A DNA stretch of 33,050 nt from assembly GCF_001039355.2 (NCBI RefSeq), contig NW_019775691.1, forward strand, positions 673,775 through 706,824, given 5' to 3'. The stretch is from Lingula anatina (Eukaryota > Brachiopoda > Lingulata > Lingulida > Lingulidae). The translations under genes and the position numbers were made by a program. The notes under the pieces were generated by a model. That model saw only the letters and a program-made list of their open reading frames with translations. It had not been told where the DNA came from and ran no database searches. Shown here piece after piece: positions 1 to 10,422 of this stretch (position 1 is its first letter; every line of letters begins with the position of its first letter).

Positions 1-599
1 TGTGAATAAAAATGCTTTAAAGCAAAAAAAAAAAAAAAAAGAGCTTTGAGTAAAATCTCTCACTAATTGAAGACGATAGCAATTGTCAACTTGGGCATAC
101 GCATGCGCCGGCTCGTGATTAAACAATAATATCATTAAACACCTTCCATTTTGTAATATATGATTACAGGCATGAACAACACAAGACATACATGTAAAAC
201 ATACTACCCGGCACCTGATGGCCAAGGCTGAGGGTGGGTATTATGAAGGGTGGGGGCCGAAATTAAAATTATATGCCATGAAACACTGTAGGATTTCAGC
301 TGTAATCGACCATGCGGCAAGCGACAAAGACCCCGTTCCCATACCTACTTCGATCTTGCGGGGCCAGTCTATCTCCGAGGCGGTTCTCGCTAAATTGCAT
401 TCAGCTTAAGCGATTCTGATGTCTGGCACGCCTACTGAGTTATGGGAACATAGAAGATTTCTTTATGACTTGTGAACGGACGTTTATGTGGATTTCCGCG
501 TTGTCATGAAAGACCATCAGTTCAGCACTTTTTATTATGAATATCATTTATTCTTATATGTTTACAAAATCTTTAGTTATACTTTCAAATTCTCAGCCG

Positions 600-690
600 A
601 AATATTCCCCATAACCATAAGAATGACGAGAGAGACTTTGGCATCAAAGCTGATGGTCGCGCCTCCAGTTCACTGGCTTGCTCTTTCCTC
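600..690 (-). pseudogene. Relic of exon 3 of the tandem secreted-protein family
   Basis: The reverse strand matches the second half of exon 3 of the three intact genes to its right. It keeps the SKPVNW, RRDHQL and QSLSRH stretches. It is broken: a TGA interrupts the reading frame after RRDHQL, and the Cys of the NWCRDY motif has become Arg. The Cys of the following GCGE motif is Tyr, and no exon 1, 2 or 4 is recognisable nearby. It sits directly left of the repeat unit of the first intact gene, where a promoter and exon 1 would be expected if a whole fourth unit were present, so the other parts were deleted or have decayed. The rest of bases 1-1250 shows no gene: a short poly-A run near the start, then the 3' flank of the first repeat unit from about 720. 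Confidence 0.7.
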
Positions 691-1136
691 TGTCTTGAAT
701 TATCTCCTTCAGTGACTTCGTTAAGTATTTGGTATTTGGACACGTTTGCTTTACGATGAGGAACATAAAGTCGTTAGGGAACTTAATCCGTACTCTATGT
801 ATATTCACGTTAAGACTTTACCAGTGAATATTTGACAAGGTAGTTTACTCAACTGAGTAACGTATTAATTACCTCCAGGTATAGATTCTTGCGGACAGTA
901 GCCCTATAGTTTTTAACTAACGATTAATCTACCAAAATCCTTTCACCATCTTGCGTAATGTGAAGACCGCGTCTTCTACACATCCGTCCTCCTCATGACT
1001 TTTTTTTCGAATTTGACATATTTAAGAAATTGAACTAAAGCAAAGTGTTCCTAATGGGGCTGTGTACAGAGAAGATAGTTGTATAAGCTATCCAAAACGT
1101 TTACAAAAGCAGGGCTAACTGTGTGATTTCGAATGC

Positions 1137-1142
1137 TTTATT
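1137..1142 (-). terminator. Candidate polyadenylation signal (AATAAA) of gene copy A
   Basis: An AATAAA hexamer on the minus strand lies 117 bases downstream of the stop codon of the first secreted-protein gene. The matching places in the other two units have changed (AGTAAA-like or lost), so those copies must use other signals. Confidence 0.4.
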
Positions 1143-1258
1143 CTCCCATAAAATTTTGGCGGTCGACTTCAATCATAAAATAGAAAATCATTTGGCAGAC
1201 AAAGTGATATCGCACCCGCATAACGTACGTCTGTAGTGCCATTTTGTAGATGCCATGT

Positions 1259-2295
1259 TTAACGACACAGCGTGTACATGATGGTCTCAGTCCCGTTGTT
1301 CTGCCACGACCCCTTCATGTAACTTAATGCCGTGTCACTTTTCTGGATGCTTTTTTGGCAGGTGTGACTGTTGCAGGAATGGAAGCCAAAGGCGTTATAA
1401 CTGCTTCTTGCTGGGCCTCTGTCATCACCGAACGCCAGGTTTGCAGCGTACGCTACGCGAGTGGAAGGGTTACAACTCAGGACGTCTCCAATGCGCATGT
1501 CAGAGTTGTAATCGGAAGCGCAACTGGAATCAAATGACCGAAAAACAATATGTAAATTCAATACGTTTTTAGTATCGACTTTACCGGTTGAAAATATATA
1601 TGCTTTTACAATGACGGGTGCAGGGTTCACGTCAGCCCTCTTAAAGTCGGGATTCCCTTCTCTCCCCCCCCCCCCCCCCCAANATGCTTTTACAATGACG
1701 GGTGCAGGGTTCACGTCAGCCCTCTTAAAGTCGGGATTCCCTTCTCTCCCCCACCTCCCCCAAGATTATTGAACACATATTATCTTTATAAAACTAAAGA
1801 AAAAGCTTTTGAATTCTCACTTTTTGTAACCTGATATGGATAGAAATCTTTCCCCACACCCGGTCGGACGACGAGAGAGACTTTCGCATAAAAGCTGATA
1901 GTCGCGGCACCAGTTCACTGACTTGCTCTGCCCATCGTCCGGAATTCTAACCTCCAGTGCCAGAAACTCGTAATTTCTGTATGTGATGTTTTTGGCTCGA
2001 AGAACCTTGAAGCCAAATTCACCTAAAAAAGAACGTCGTTTTATTCGTATTTTATTCCCCCGTATATGAGATATGTCAGCTAGGACCATAGGTCATAAGG
2101 TGTAATTTTAAGTATTTCCAGTTTTCTGACAGCACCTTTGGCAAACAGATGAAGTTAAGAAGCAATTATCTGGAACTATACGTCGCGTCCGGATTTTCAG
2201 TTTGACCAGTTGTACACGTAATGTAAAAAAAAACGCCCATTACTACAGTGTATACGTATGCATGATCAACTAGTAGGAAGTTGTAATATCAAGAA

Positions 2296-2364
<69 letters not shown>

Positions 2365-3121
2365 GCACGTTTATCGTTTGCTTTTCTTGTAACATATGTT
2401 AATAATGGAATTATGAGAGGAGTGTGAGAGGAATGTTCCGTTTAAGCTTGTTGCTCAGTTTCTTGAATACTATTATGTTTACAGGGTAGGAGTATCTAAA
2501 GAAATTCGAAATATAACCGTCACCCTACCCTTTTCCCTATAAGTAGTCGTACTAGGTTTCACGGTTGTCGTGCGTTTAGTAGTCGTAGGTCCCATAAAAG
2601 CGCTTGGATTCTCTAGACACATCAGGTACTTTTTCTTCAGGTCATCCAGCGTCTTACTGGCCAACTTTATCTCCAGATCTAAGAAGGCGTCCCCGTAGGC
2701 TGCTCTACGACCAATGATCCCCATGGACGAATGGTCAGGGTGGGTGAAAAACCCTGGGCATCTGGTAAAAAGTTCATGGTCCATTTGTTTCACCTGGTGT
2801 GTATAAACAGGCAGGTGAATTTATATAATCAGGAATTATATCTTACCAGGGAATGAAAAAATTATTGTGAACATTGTCATGGTCTTATTTGAATGATTTG
2901 ACTGCAGAGATTACAACATACTATCGGGATTTAAACTTAAAATTAAAGATGATGTCACATTAAGAAGAGAGCTAGAGAGAGAATATCAAAGCAAGGCTTA
3001 CCTGATAGTTCAGTTTGTACAGCAACATCTGTTTGGTAAAAATACCTTGATCTACGTTTTGTGCATGGACAGTGGCAATCACTACGGCGATTAGAAAACC
3101 GATTACACTTTCGGAGCCCAT
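1259..3121 (-). CDS. Secreted 10-Cys protein with Thr-rich linker, copy A (4 exons)
   Basis: I do not recognise the family. Exons in transcript order are 3121-3002, 2793-2529, 2022-1821 and 1523-1259, giving 852 bp and 283 residues. Each junction has GT and AG, and the phases are 0, 1 and 2. Exon 1 encodes a signal peptide (MGSESVIGFLIAVVIATVHA, likely cut after VHA) and a short QMLLYKLNYQ segment. Exon 2 carries TRCPGFFTHPDHSSMG, a helix-like DLEIKLASKTLDDLKKKYL and a short Thr/Lys linker (about residues 112-128). Exon 3 has an N-glycosylation site (NIT) and the motifs NWCRDY and RRPTGCGE. Exon 4 has CASDYNSDM, GDVLSCNP, AFGFHSC, HTCQKSIQKSD and the C-terminal YTLCR. Ten cysteines fit five disulfides. 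The linker is the shortest of the three copies. Probably extracellular; function unknown. Confidence 0.8.
1600..1750. repeat. 84-bp direct duplication around a single N and a poly-C run
   Basis: The stretch starting ATGCTTTTACAATGACGGGT at 1600 recurs from 1684, identical through CCCTTCTCTC. The copies are separated by about 19 C residues and one N at 1683. It lies in intron 3 of copy A, and the matching introns of the other copies have one version only. It looks like an unmerged overlap in the assembly at a poly-C tract, not a biological duplication. Confidence 0.7.
2299..2359. repeat. (AT)n microsatellite
   Basis: About 30 AT units in intron 2 of secreted-protein gene copy A. The corresponding introns of copies B and C lack it, so it expanded after the duplication. 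Confidence 0.95.
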
Positions 3122-3559
3122 TTTCAGAATTTTTCTCCTGTTTAGCCTTCAATTTTTAATCCACGTCCTACCTGTACGTCCTTTCCATATGTTTTCTGTC
3201 CTCACCTCTGCATATATACATCCGTGATACGTGATACGTTTTAGGGAGTGTAGTGAGAAATAACAGGTTGCGGGGGCACATTGGTCTCTGATAGCGTTTG
3301 AACGCGTGTTTAAGGTCAGGACGCGTCATTTTAAGATGTACTGGGTGAACGTAGATCATTTCAAAACTATACAGAGGAGATGAGACACTTCGGTTTACAT
3401 TAAGTGACTTGCTATGACAATACTGGTTTGTCAAAATATGGAAGCATGTGTACATGTATATCCCTATTATGATCCTGTGTGTAAGAGGAGTGTCTTCGTA
3501 GTTCTACTTTATGGCTTTGCCTGCGTTTGTATAGGAACTGGTGATTTCTTCAGGTCTTT

Positions 3560-3570
3560 CTTATATAAAC
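3560..3570 (-). promoter_or_regulatory. Candidate TATA element upstream of copy A
   Basis: Minus-strand GTTTATATAA lies about 440 bases upstream of the start codon. A TATATAATAG sequence lies at the matching place upstream of copy B (6577-6584, about 435 bases from its start). Conservation of position between two units is the only support. If real, a long 5' UTR or a non-coding first exon is implied. No equally clear match was seen for copy C. Confidence 0.25.
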
Positions 3571-4101
3571 GGATATTTGCTTTACAGTGAATTTTAGGAA
3601 GATCATGCCACTATATTTAGGCATCGTACTCTTTTATATACTAATGTTAACTTAAAGAGAAGTGGGTTATCGTTGAATGTGTTACCTCACCTGGCTGACG
3701 TATTCTTTAAACTACCACTAAGTACCTGTTATCGTGGAGAACATAGCATTTTTGCTGACGATTCTTCTACCAAAAACTTTACTTTCACTGACGACGACAC
3801 ACCATGTTCAAAAGCTTATAAATTCTACCTGTTCTCCTTTTTAAAACTTGATCTAGTAAATAAATGGAATTGCATTAAAGCAGAGTGTTCTTAATGGCGG
3901 TCGTGTAAAAGAACATACCAATAGTTTGTATAATTTCTTGTATTTACGTAAACAAAAGCGGAGGATACTACATGACTTTGAATGTTTTACTTTTCATAAG
4001 ATTGTGACGGTCGATGTCATTCACAAAACCGCAAATCATTTGTGATGCTGCGCACACATAACGTACGACTGTAACGTCAATTAGTAGATGCCTGGCATTG
4101 T

Positions 4102-6144
4102 TTAACGACACAGTGTATACATGATGGTCTCAGTCCCGTTGTCTTTCCAAGACCCCCGCATATAGCTCAATGCAGTGTCACTTTTCTGGATGCTTTTTTG
4201 GCAGGTGTGAGTGTTGCAGACATGGAAGCCAAAGGCATTATAATTGTACTTTGCTGGGCCTTTGCCATCACCGAACGCCAGGTTGGCTGCAGACGCTACG
4301 TTAAAGGAAGGATTACAACTCAGGACGTCTCCAATGCGCATGTCAGAGTTGTAGTCGGAAGCGCAACTGTTAGCAAACGAAAAACATGATATTAATTCTT
4401 AGTTTGTTAGCATCAATTTTATCAGCTTAAAATATAAAATATTTATACAATGATGGGCGCAGGGGTATCAGTTGCCCCTCTTAGCGTCGGTCCCTTCCCC
4501 CTCTAAATATCTATAATCTATATATAATTATATAATCTTCACAAAGAAACATGTGAAAACATTGAATTCTCACTTTTTGTAATTTGATGTTGATAGAAAT
4601 TTTTCCCCACACCCGGTCGGACGACGGGAGAGACTTTGGCACAAAAGTTGATAGTCGCGGCACCAATTTACTGACTTGCTCTGTCCGTCGTCCGGAATTC
4701 TCACCTCCAGTACCAGAAAATCATAGTTTTTGTATGTGATGTTTTTGGCTCGAAGAACCTTGAAACCAAATTCACCTGTAAAGAAATACGTCCTTTTACT
4801 CGAATATTTTACTTCCCCGTACCGGTGTGGTAAGAATGATTGTTCGCTGGGAACAGTAGTCTGTTCCCCAGTACTTTGAGCAGGTGACATAAATGGTCTC
4901 ATATAATAATACTCCGGCTAACCCTAGCCTGTACTAATAATATGCGACCCCGGAGTTCCATTCCTAGGACTACCATTCCTGATACAACGGTACTAAGGCA
5001 GTTGTAGATGTGGCACACAATTTTTCTCACCTCAAAGTTTTCTCGCCTTTTAGGTTTGAAAATTTTCTAATATTACATTAGTATATAGAAGGGTAGTTTG
5101 CAAGGTTCAAAACCAATTATGAATATCTGAATTTAGAACCCAGATTTTCATATTGTCTCTTTGACCAGTTGAACCACTTAATAACGCACTGCTATTGGAC
5201 TGAAAACTTTTACAAAACATACCAAGAGCCATAACTAAAGCAGATCACCGTCCACCATATGAGATGCAATGTATAAAATGTTATGTACAAGTTATAAACC
5301 ATAAACTACTTGCTAACCGTATAGTATGTTACTCTAACGGCACATGTTATTAATGAAAGAATTATTTGCTTTAGCTCTTGTTACTCCTGATGCTTGTAAC
5401 CTGCCAATAACGTTATAAACCTAAGAGTAGCCCAAAGGAGTGGTGAGATTATTGTCAGCTTACCATTGTCAACTGCAGAAGTAGTCGTAGTCGGTTTCAT
5501 GGTTGTCGTGCGTTTAGTCGTAGAGGTAGTTGTACTTGTTGACGTAGTTGTCGGTTTATTAGTCGTGGATCCCCTAAAAGCGCTCAGATTCTCTAAACAC
5601 AACAAGTACTTTTTCTTCAGCTCATCCAGTGTCTTACTGGCCAACTTAATCTCCAGATCTAAGAAGGCGTCCCCGTAGGCTGCTCTACGGCCAATGATCC
5701 CCATGGACGAATGGTCAGGGTGGGTGAAAAACCCGGGACATCTGGTAAAAAGTTCCTGGTCCATTTGTTTCACCTGGTGTATGTTAACAAAATGGTGATG
5801 TTATTTTGGCAGGATAGTTCAATTACCACGAAATCAAAGAAAATATTGTGAAGATTGCCAAAGTACTATTTGAATGATTTAACTGCATTGATTACGCCAT
5901 GCTACCGGAATTTAAGATTTTTGGTTTCGGTTAGTTAGATTCATAACAGAAGGAATTCTATCAAAGTTGAAGTTGTTGTCACATTAAAAAAAAGAGAAAC
6001 AGAGAATATCAAAGCAAGGCTTACTTGATAGTTCAGTTTATACAGCAACATCTGTTTAGTAAATACATCTTGGTCCACGCTTTCTGTATGACCAGCGGCA
6101 ATCAACACGGTCATTATAAAACCTATTACACTTATGGAGCCCAT
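4102..6144 (-). CDS. Secreted 10-Cys protein with Thr-rich linker, copy B (4 exons)
   Basis: Exons are 6144-6025, 5773-5464, 4775-4574 and 4366-4102: 897 bp, 298 residues. The splice sites are canonical (for example GTAAGC after exon 1, GTGAGA after exon 3), and the phases match copies A and C. The signal peptide is MGSISVIGFIMTVLIAAGHT. Exon 2 is the longest of the three, because the Thr/Ser linker (roughly residues 112-140, runs of TTT and TST with KPT and KRT) is expanded. It is a likely site of O-glycosylation. Exons 3 and 4 keep NWCRDY, GCGE, CASDYNSDM, LSCNP, AFGFH, HTCQKSIQKSD and YTLCR, and all ten cysteines. The reading frame is intact with no stop or frameshift. Probably secreted and cross-linked by disulfides; the family is not identified and the role is unknown. 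Confidence 0.82.
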
Positions 6145-6576
6145 TTTCAGAACTTTTATCCTTCAATTTTTATTCCAAGCACTACGTCCTTCTCGTTTGC
6201 TCTCTGTAGTCACCTCTGTATCAATTGGTAAATTCCTGATACTATTTAGGGAGTGTCGTGGGAAAAAACAGGTTGCAGGGGCACATTGGTCTCTGATAGT
6301 GTCTTTAAGGTCACGGTGCGTCATCCTCAGTTATACATGGTGCAGTGTGTACGTTGACGATTTCAAAGCAATACAGAAGATATGATATAATTGGGTTTAC
6401 CTTAGGCCTTCTATTACTTGGAGTAAGAGCATTCTGGTCTGTCAAATATTCGAAGTTCGTGTACATGTATGTCTCCATTATGTTCATGTGTGTAATAGGA
6501 GTGTAATTTTAAATTCTTTTTTACGAGTTCTACCAGCATTTGTATAGGTACTTGTAAGTGACTTCTCCGGGTCTCT

Positions 6577-6584
6577 ATTATATA
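6577..6584 (-). promoter_or_regulatory. Candidate TATA element upstream of copy B
   Basis: Minus-strand TATATAAT about 435 bases upstream of the start codon of copy B, at the position matching the TATA-like element upstream of copy A. Weak evidence, based on sequence and conserved position only. Confidence 0.22.
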
Positions 6585-7089
6585 GAATGATATTTGCTTT
6601 ACAGTGAGTTGTAGCTCCATCAAACCGTTATATTAAGGCAGCGTTCTCTTTTGCATGCTAATGTTAACATTAAGAGCAGTGAGTTTTTTCGTCTAATGTG
6701 TTATCTCACCTGGCTAACGAATTATTTAAACTACCTCTAAGTAATGATTATCATGGACAGTATAATATTTTTACTCACGATTCTTCCACCAAAAACTTTT
6801 AAAATCTACCTGTCCTCCTTTTTTAAACTTAATATGTTAAAGAAATGGAACTGCAATAAGTCAGAGTGTTCTTAATGGCGACCGTGTAAAAGAAGGTACC
6901 AGTAGTTTTTATAATCTTTTATAATTACGTTAACAAAAGAGGATAACACTGCATTACCTTTAATATTTTAGTCTCTCATTAGATTTTGACGATTGACGTC
7001 AATCACAAAATAGAAAATCATTTGATAGACGAAGTGATATCACGCACAAATAACGTGCTTCTGTGGTGCCATTGTGTGGATACCATTGG

Positions 7090-9229
7090 TCAACGACACA
7101 GCGTGTACATGATGGTCTCAGTCCCGTTGTTCTGCCACGACCCCTTCATATAACTTAATGCTATGTCACTTTTCTCGATGCTCTTTTGGCAGGTATGACT
7201 GGTGCAAGAATGGAAGCCAAAGGCGTTATAGCTGCTCTTTGCTGGGGCTTTGCCATCACCGAACGCCAGGTTGACTGCAGACGCTATGTTTCTGGAAGGA
7301 TTGCAGCTAAGGACGTCCCCGATGTCCATGTCAGAGTTGTAATCGGACGCACAACTGGAATTCAATAACCAAAATATTGTGATATAAAATCCGAGCGTTC
7401 TTTAAGCACCAACGCAGCTTAAAAAATAAACACTTAATTGCTACTGACGGACACAAGAGAGGGCAAAGCGGGAATGTGCCCCCTATTACCTCTTAAATTC
7501 TGGGGTACGTCCTCTCCCAATAATAATAATAATAATAATAATGATAATAATGAAAATAATTATGAAAATGAATAAGTTAACGTGTGCCCACCCCCTAAAC
7601 ACACACAACACACACATTCACATTTAGCGAATTGTGGATTCACCAGACTTGTTTCCCTTGAAGATGAAATATACATGTTTAATATGGCGCAGCTTTTAAT
7701 CCACAGTTTTAGATGAAAAGCATCTTTGTCTTTCGGTGTTGTGATAATATTTTAAACTCCTATTCATAAAGTGCCATCTTTACAGGATTAAAAATAATTG
7801 TAAAACATTAGAAATGCGTTAAAGCTCTTACTGTTGGTATCCATATGTAGATTTAAATCTTTCCCCACACCCGGTCGGACGACGAGAGAGACTTTGGCAT
7901 AAAAGCTGATAGTCGCGGCACCAATTCATTGACTTGCTCTGCCTGTCGTCCGGAATTCTCACCTCCAGTGCCAGAAAATCGTAGTTTCTGTATGTGATGT
8001 TTTTGGATCGGAGAACTTTAAAACCAAAGTCACCTAAAAAAGGAACTTGCCCTTTTCATAGTGTATAACCCCTTGATTCTACCTAAATGCTACGACAGTA
8101 GGAGATATGACACGGATGGCCATTTGCTAAAAGCATTGTTTTTAGTTTGGCAAATTTTCTGGAATAATTAAAACATAGACAATGTCAGTATGCTATCATA
8201 AACAATTACTAGGGTCTGCATTAAGTTCTCGGATTTCCATAACTTCCTTTGGGCCAGTTAAACCAGGTTAAAGACTGCTATTGCAAGATAATGAACGGTC
8301 AGGGAACTGAAGACCTAAATGGTATCAAAACGACGAATGCAACTCACTGACTGACAGATACCAAATGCCATTCAATAAGCAATTAATATATAATTGAGAA
8401 CTTCCCATTCTGGATGTCTGAGAGGAGAGATTTACCACTTAAGTCTAATAGGGACTTGTTGACTGTTTGTCTTTGGCATGAATCAATATTCATTTGTCTA
8501 AATGTTTATTGTAATATTAAAACCCGATGGTTAAACCTGTCAAGTTAGGGACGAGATTGAAAATATCTGGCATGCTATTTTCTCACCGAAGTAAATAGCA
8601 GAAGTAGTCGTAGTCGCTTTCATGGTTGTCGTGCGTTTAGTGGTGGTAGTAGTGGTAGTTGTAGGTTTAGTAGTCGTGGGTCCCCTAAAAGCGCTCGGAT
8701 TCTCCAAACACAACAAGTACTTTTTCTTCATGTCATCCAGCGTCTTACTGGCCAACTTAATCTCCAGGTCCAAGAAGGCGTCCCCGTAGGCTGCTCTACG
8801 GCCAATAATTCCCATGGACGAATGGTCAGGGTGGGTGAAAAACCCTGGACATCTGGTAAAAAGTTCCTGGTCCATTTGTTTCACCTGTTATGGATAACGG
8901 AATGGCGGTGTTTTATAATCAAGGTAGCTAACTGATTGGTTATGTTACCATGAAACCAAAGGGAATACATTGACTTTGGTCATCGTCCGCGATTTCTCAG
9001 CGCTATAAAGTTGATTTCGGTTTTATTTTACAAAGTGTATTTTAATTAGTTATTCTGTAACCAACAGAGAGAGAGAGAGAGGAGGAGAGATTTACCGAGC
9101 AAGACTTACTTGATAGTTCAGTTTGTACAGCAACATCTGTTTAGTAAAAACATCTTGGTCTACGCCTTGTGTGTGGCCAGCGGCAATCACCACCGCGACC
9201 AGAATACCGATTACATTTAGGGTGCCCAT
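7090..9229 (-). CDS. Secreted 10-Cys protein with Thr-rich linker, copy C (4 exons)
   Basis: Exons are 9229-9110, 8884-8587, 8033-7832 and 7354-7090: 885 bp, 294 residues. Exon 1 encodes the signal peptide (MGTLNVIGILVAVVIAAGHT, cut near HT/QG) and KQMLLYKLNYQ. Exon 2 carries RCPGFFTHPDHSSMG, the charged helix SKTLDDMKKKYLLCLEN and a linker with an uninterrupted run of eight Thr. Exon 3 differs from the others at its first residue (GDFG instead of GEFG) and ends in GYQ. Exon 4 starts with CASDYNSDMDIGDV and ends in YTLCR. All ten cysteines are kept. It is the rightmost copy, so its upstream region borders unique DNA. A short (AG)n tract lies in intron 1 just after the exon 1 donor. Function unknown. 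Confidence 0.82.
7519..7560. repeat. (AAT)n microsatellite, imperfect
   Basis: About a dozen AAT/AATG units in intron 3 of copy C. The rest of the intron holds a short CA-rich stretch near 7600. Confidence 0.85.
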
Positions 9230-9537
9230 TTTCAGAACTGTTCTCCCGGTTTGTTTTTTTTTACCATATGCTTGATGGAGACACTTCGGTCCCTTTATTC
9301 GCAATGATGCAGTCTTACATGCATCAACGCACCGTGGGAAACAGCAGGTTATAAGGAGCTACAGAAGACGCTGATAGGGTGACATCATGGCTTCTACCAG
9401 GTCAAGGTGTGCCACACTATTTTGTAAACAGGCCATGGTGCACTGGGAACCTTTCAACTCAGCAGAGGGAGGATGAGAGATTGAGAGCATCAAACCAGCA
9501 GAGGAAGGACGAGTGAATTGTTATATTATAATAAGTT

Positions 9538-9768
9538 TTAATAATACAATGTTACTACGCACTTATAATCCGCACATGGGAACTGGGGCTGCAAGCGCAC
9601 ATCATAGATGGAAGCGTTCAGAATAAAGTAAGCGCACCTGCAGGATCGACCTATATCTGTGGGCATACTATACAAAGTGCCGTTAATGTAATCAGAATAA
9701 TGGTCTGGCATGCCCCCTCGAGAAGGTAGGGGGAAACTAATTTTTTGAGTGCATAAACTTTTATTCAA
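9538..9768 (-). other. Possible CUB-like coding fragment
   Basis: An open frame on the minus strand reads SDYINGTLYSMPTDI, then GRSCRCAYFILNASIYD, VRLQPQFPC and YKCVVTLYY before a stop. The order of Gly-x-Leu-x-Ser, a Cys followed by an aromatic-hydrophobic strand, V-x-L, then further Cys resembles the N-terminal half of a CUB domain. The rest of the domain is missing. A good acceptor-like CCTGCAG lies inside the frame, and a TTAG lies near its start. No neighbouring exons could be placed. It could be a broken gene piece, a terminal exon of an unseen gene, or part of the GPCR 3' UTR that is open by chance. Confidence 0.25.
9760..9765 (-). terminator. Candidate polyadenylation signal (AATAAA) for the GPCR gene
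   Basis: A minus-strand AATAAA lies about 660 bases downstream of the GPCR stop codon. The stretch 9769-10422 between them is AT-rich and shows no coding signal, as expected of a 3' UTR or plain intergenic DNA. Confidence 0.3.
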
Positions 9769-10422
9769 TCACATGCAACATACTCTTTAACAAATATAAT
9801 AGAAGAAAATGTATGTATAAATCATGAATTAATAAATCAATTGATTAAATGAATAACTTATAAAATCATTAAACAATGAATTTCTACATATGCTTAGATA
9901 TCCAACGAGGTTTCACGGAATGAGTGATATTAGGTTAACATAAATATTTTTTTAAATAGAAAAGATGATATCCGTAAGTAATGCTAAGGCTTATGTCTAC
10001 ACCATCATGATTATAGGATCTATTTTCTTGGGCCTGTTATTCTTGTACATTTGACGTCTTTGGTAAGACAAATTGCTTTTGATTACTGCATCTTACTACT
10101 TTGCCATAAGATACAACCTAAGTCGACAACATTTATAAATCACACAATTAATTGTCTTTTTTTTAGTACAACACCTTCACCAAACAATCAAAACAAAATG
10201 ATACGTTTCTTTATAACCATTGTTAAATTATCTTAATCACAATATCTGGATATCATGTACCAGAAACAATTATTCCGATGTTCATGTGTAATATGCCAAT
10301 ACATTATCCAAACTACAATGTCAGTTTAAGAGTTAGCATTTATCAATCTTACCATTCATAGGGCCGGAATGCCGTCATTTCACAATCAGAGCCACGTTGT
10401 TTTGAGAAGTTTCGTTATTTTA

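Larger units (their letters stand above)
720..9450. repeat. Three tandem gene-sized repeat units (about 2.8-3.0 kb)
   Basis: The stop codons of the three genes lie 2843 and 2988 bases apart. Similarity is not confined to exons: introns and the spacers are recognisably the same. For example, the spacer segment TTTGCTTTAC is found near 747, 3578 and 6593. The following ACGATT...CTACCAAAA segment is found near 920, 3758 and 6777. Each unit therefore includes promoter, gene and 3' flank, duplicated head to tail. The spacers are clearly more diverged than exons 3 and 4, which suggests selection on the protein after duplication. Confidence 0.8.

Noticed and set aside
1327-7368. Plus-strand open frames MAGVTVAGMEAKG and its relatives in three copies
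   Set aside because: They lie exactly opposite exon 4 of the secreted-protein genes and are kept only because that exon is kept; the minus-strand frame has proper splice sites, a stop and cysteine conservation.
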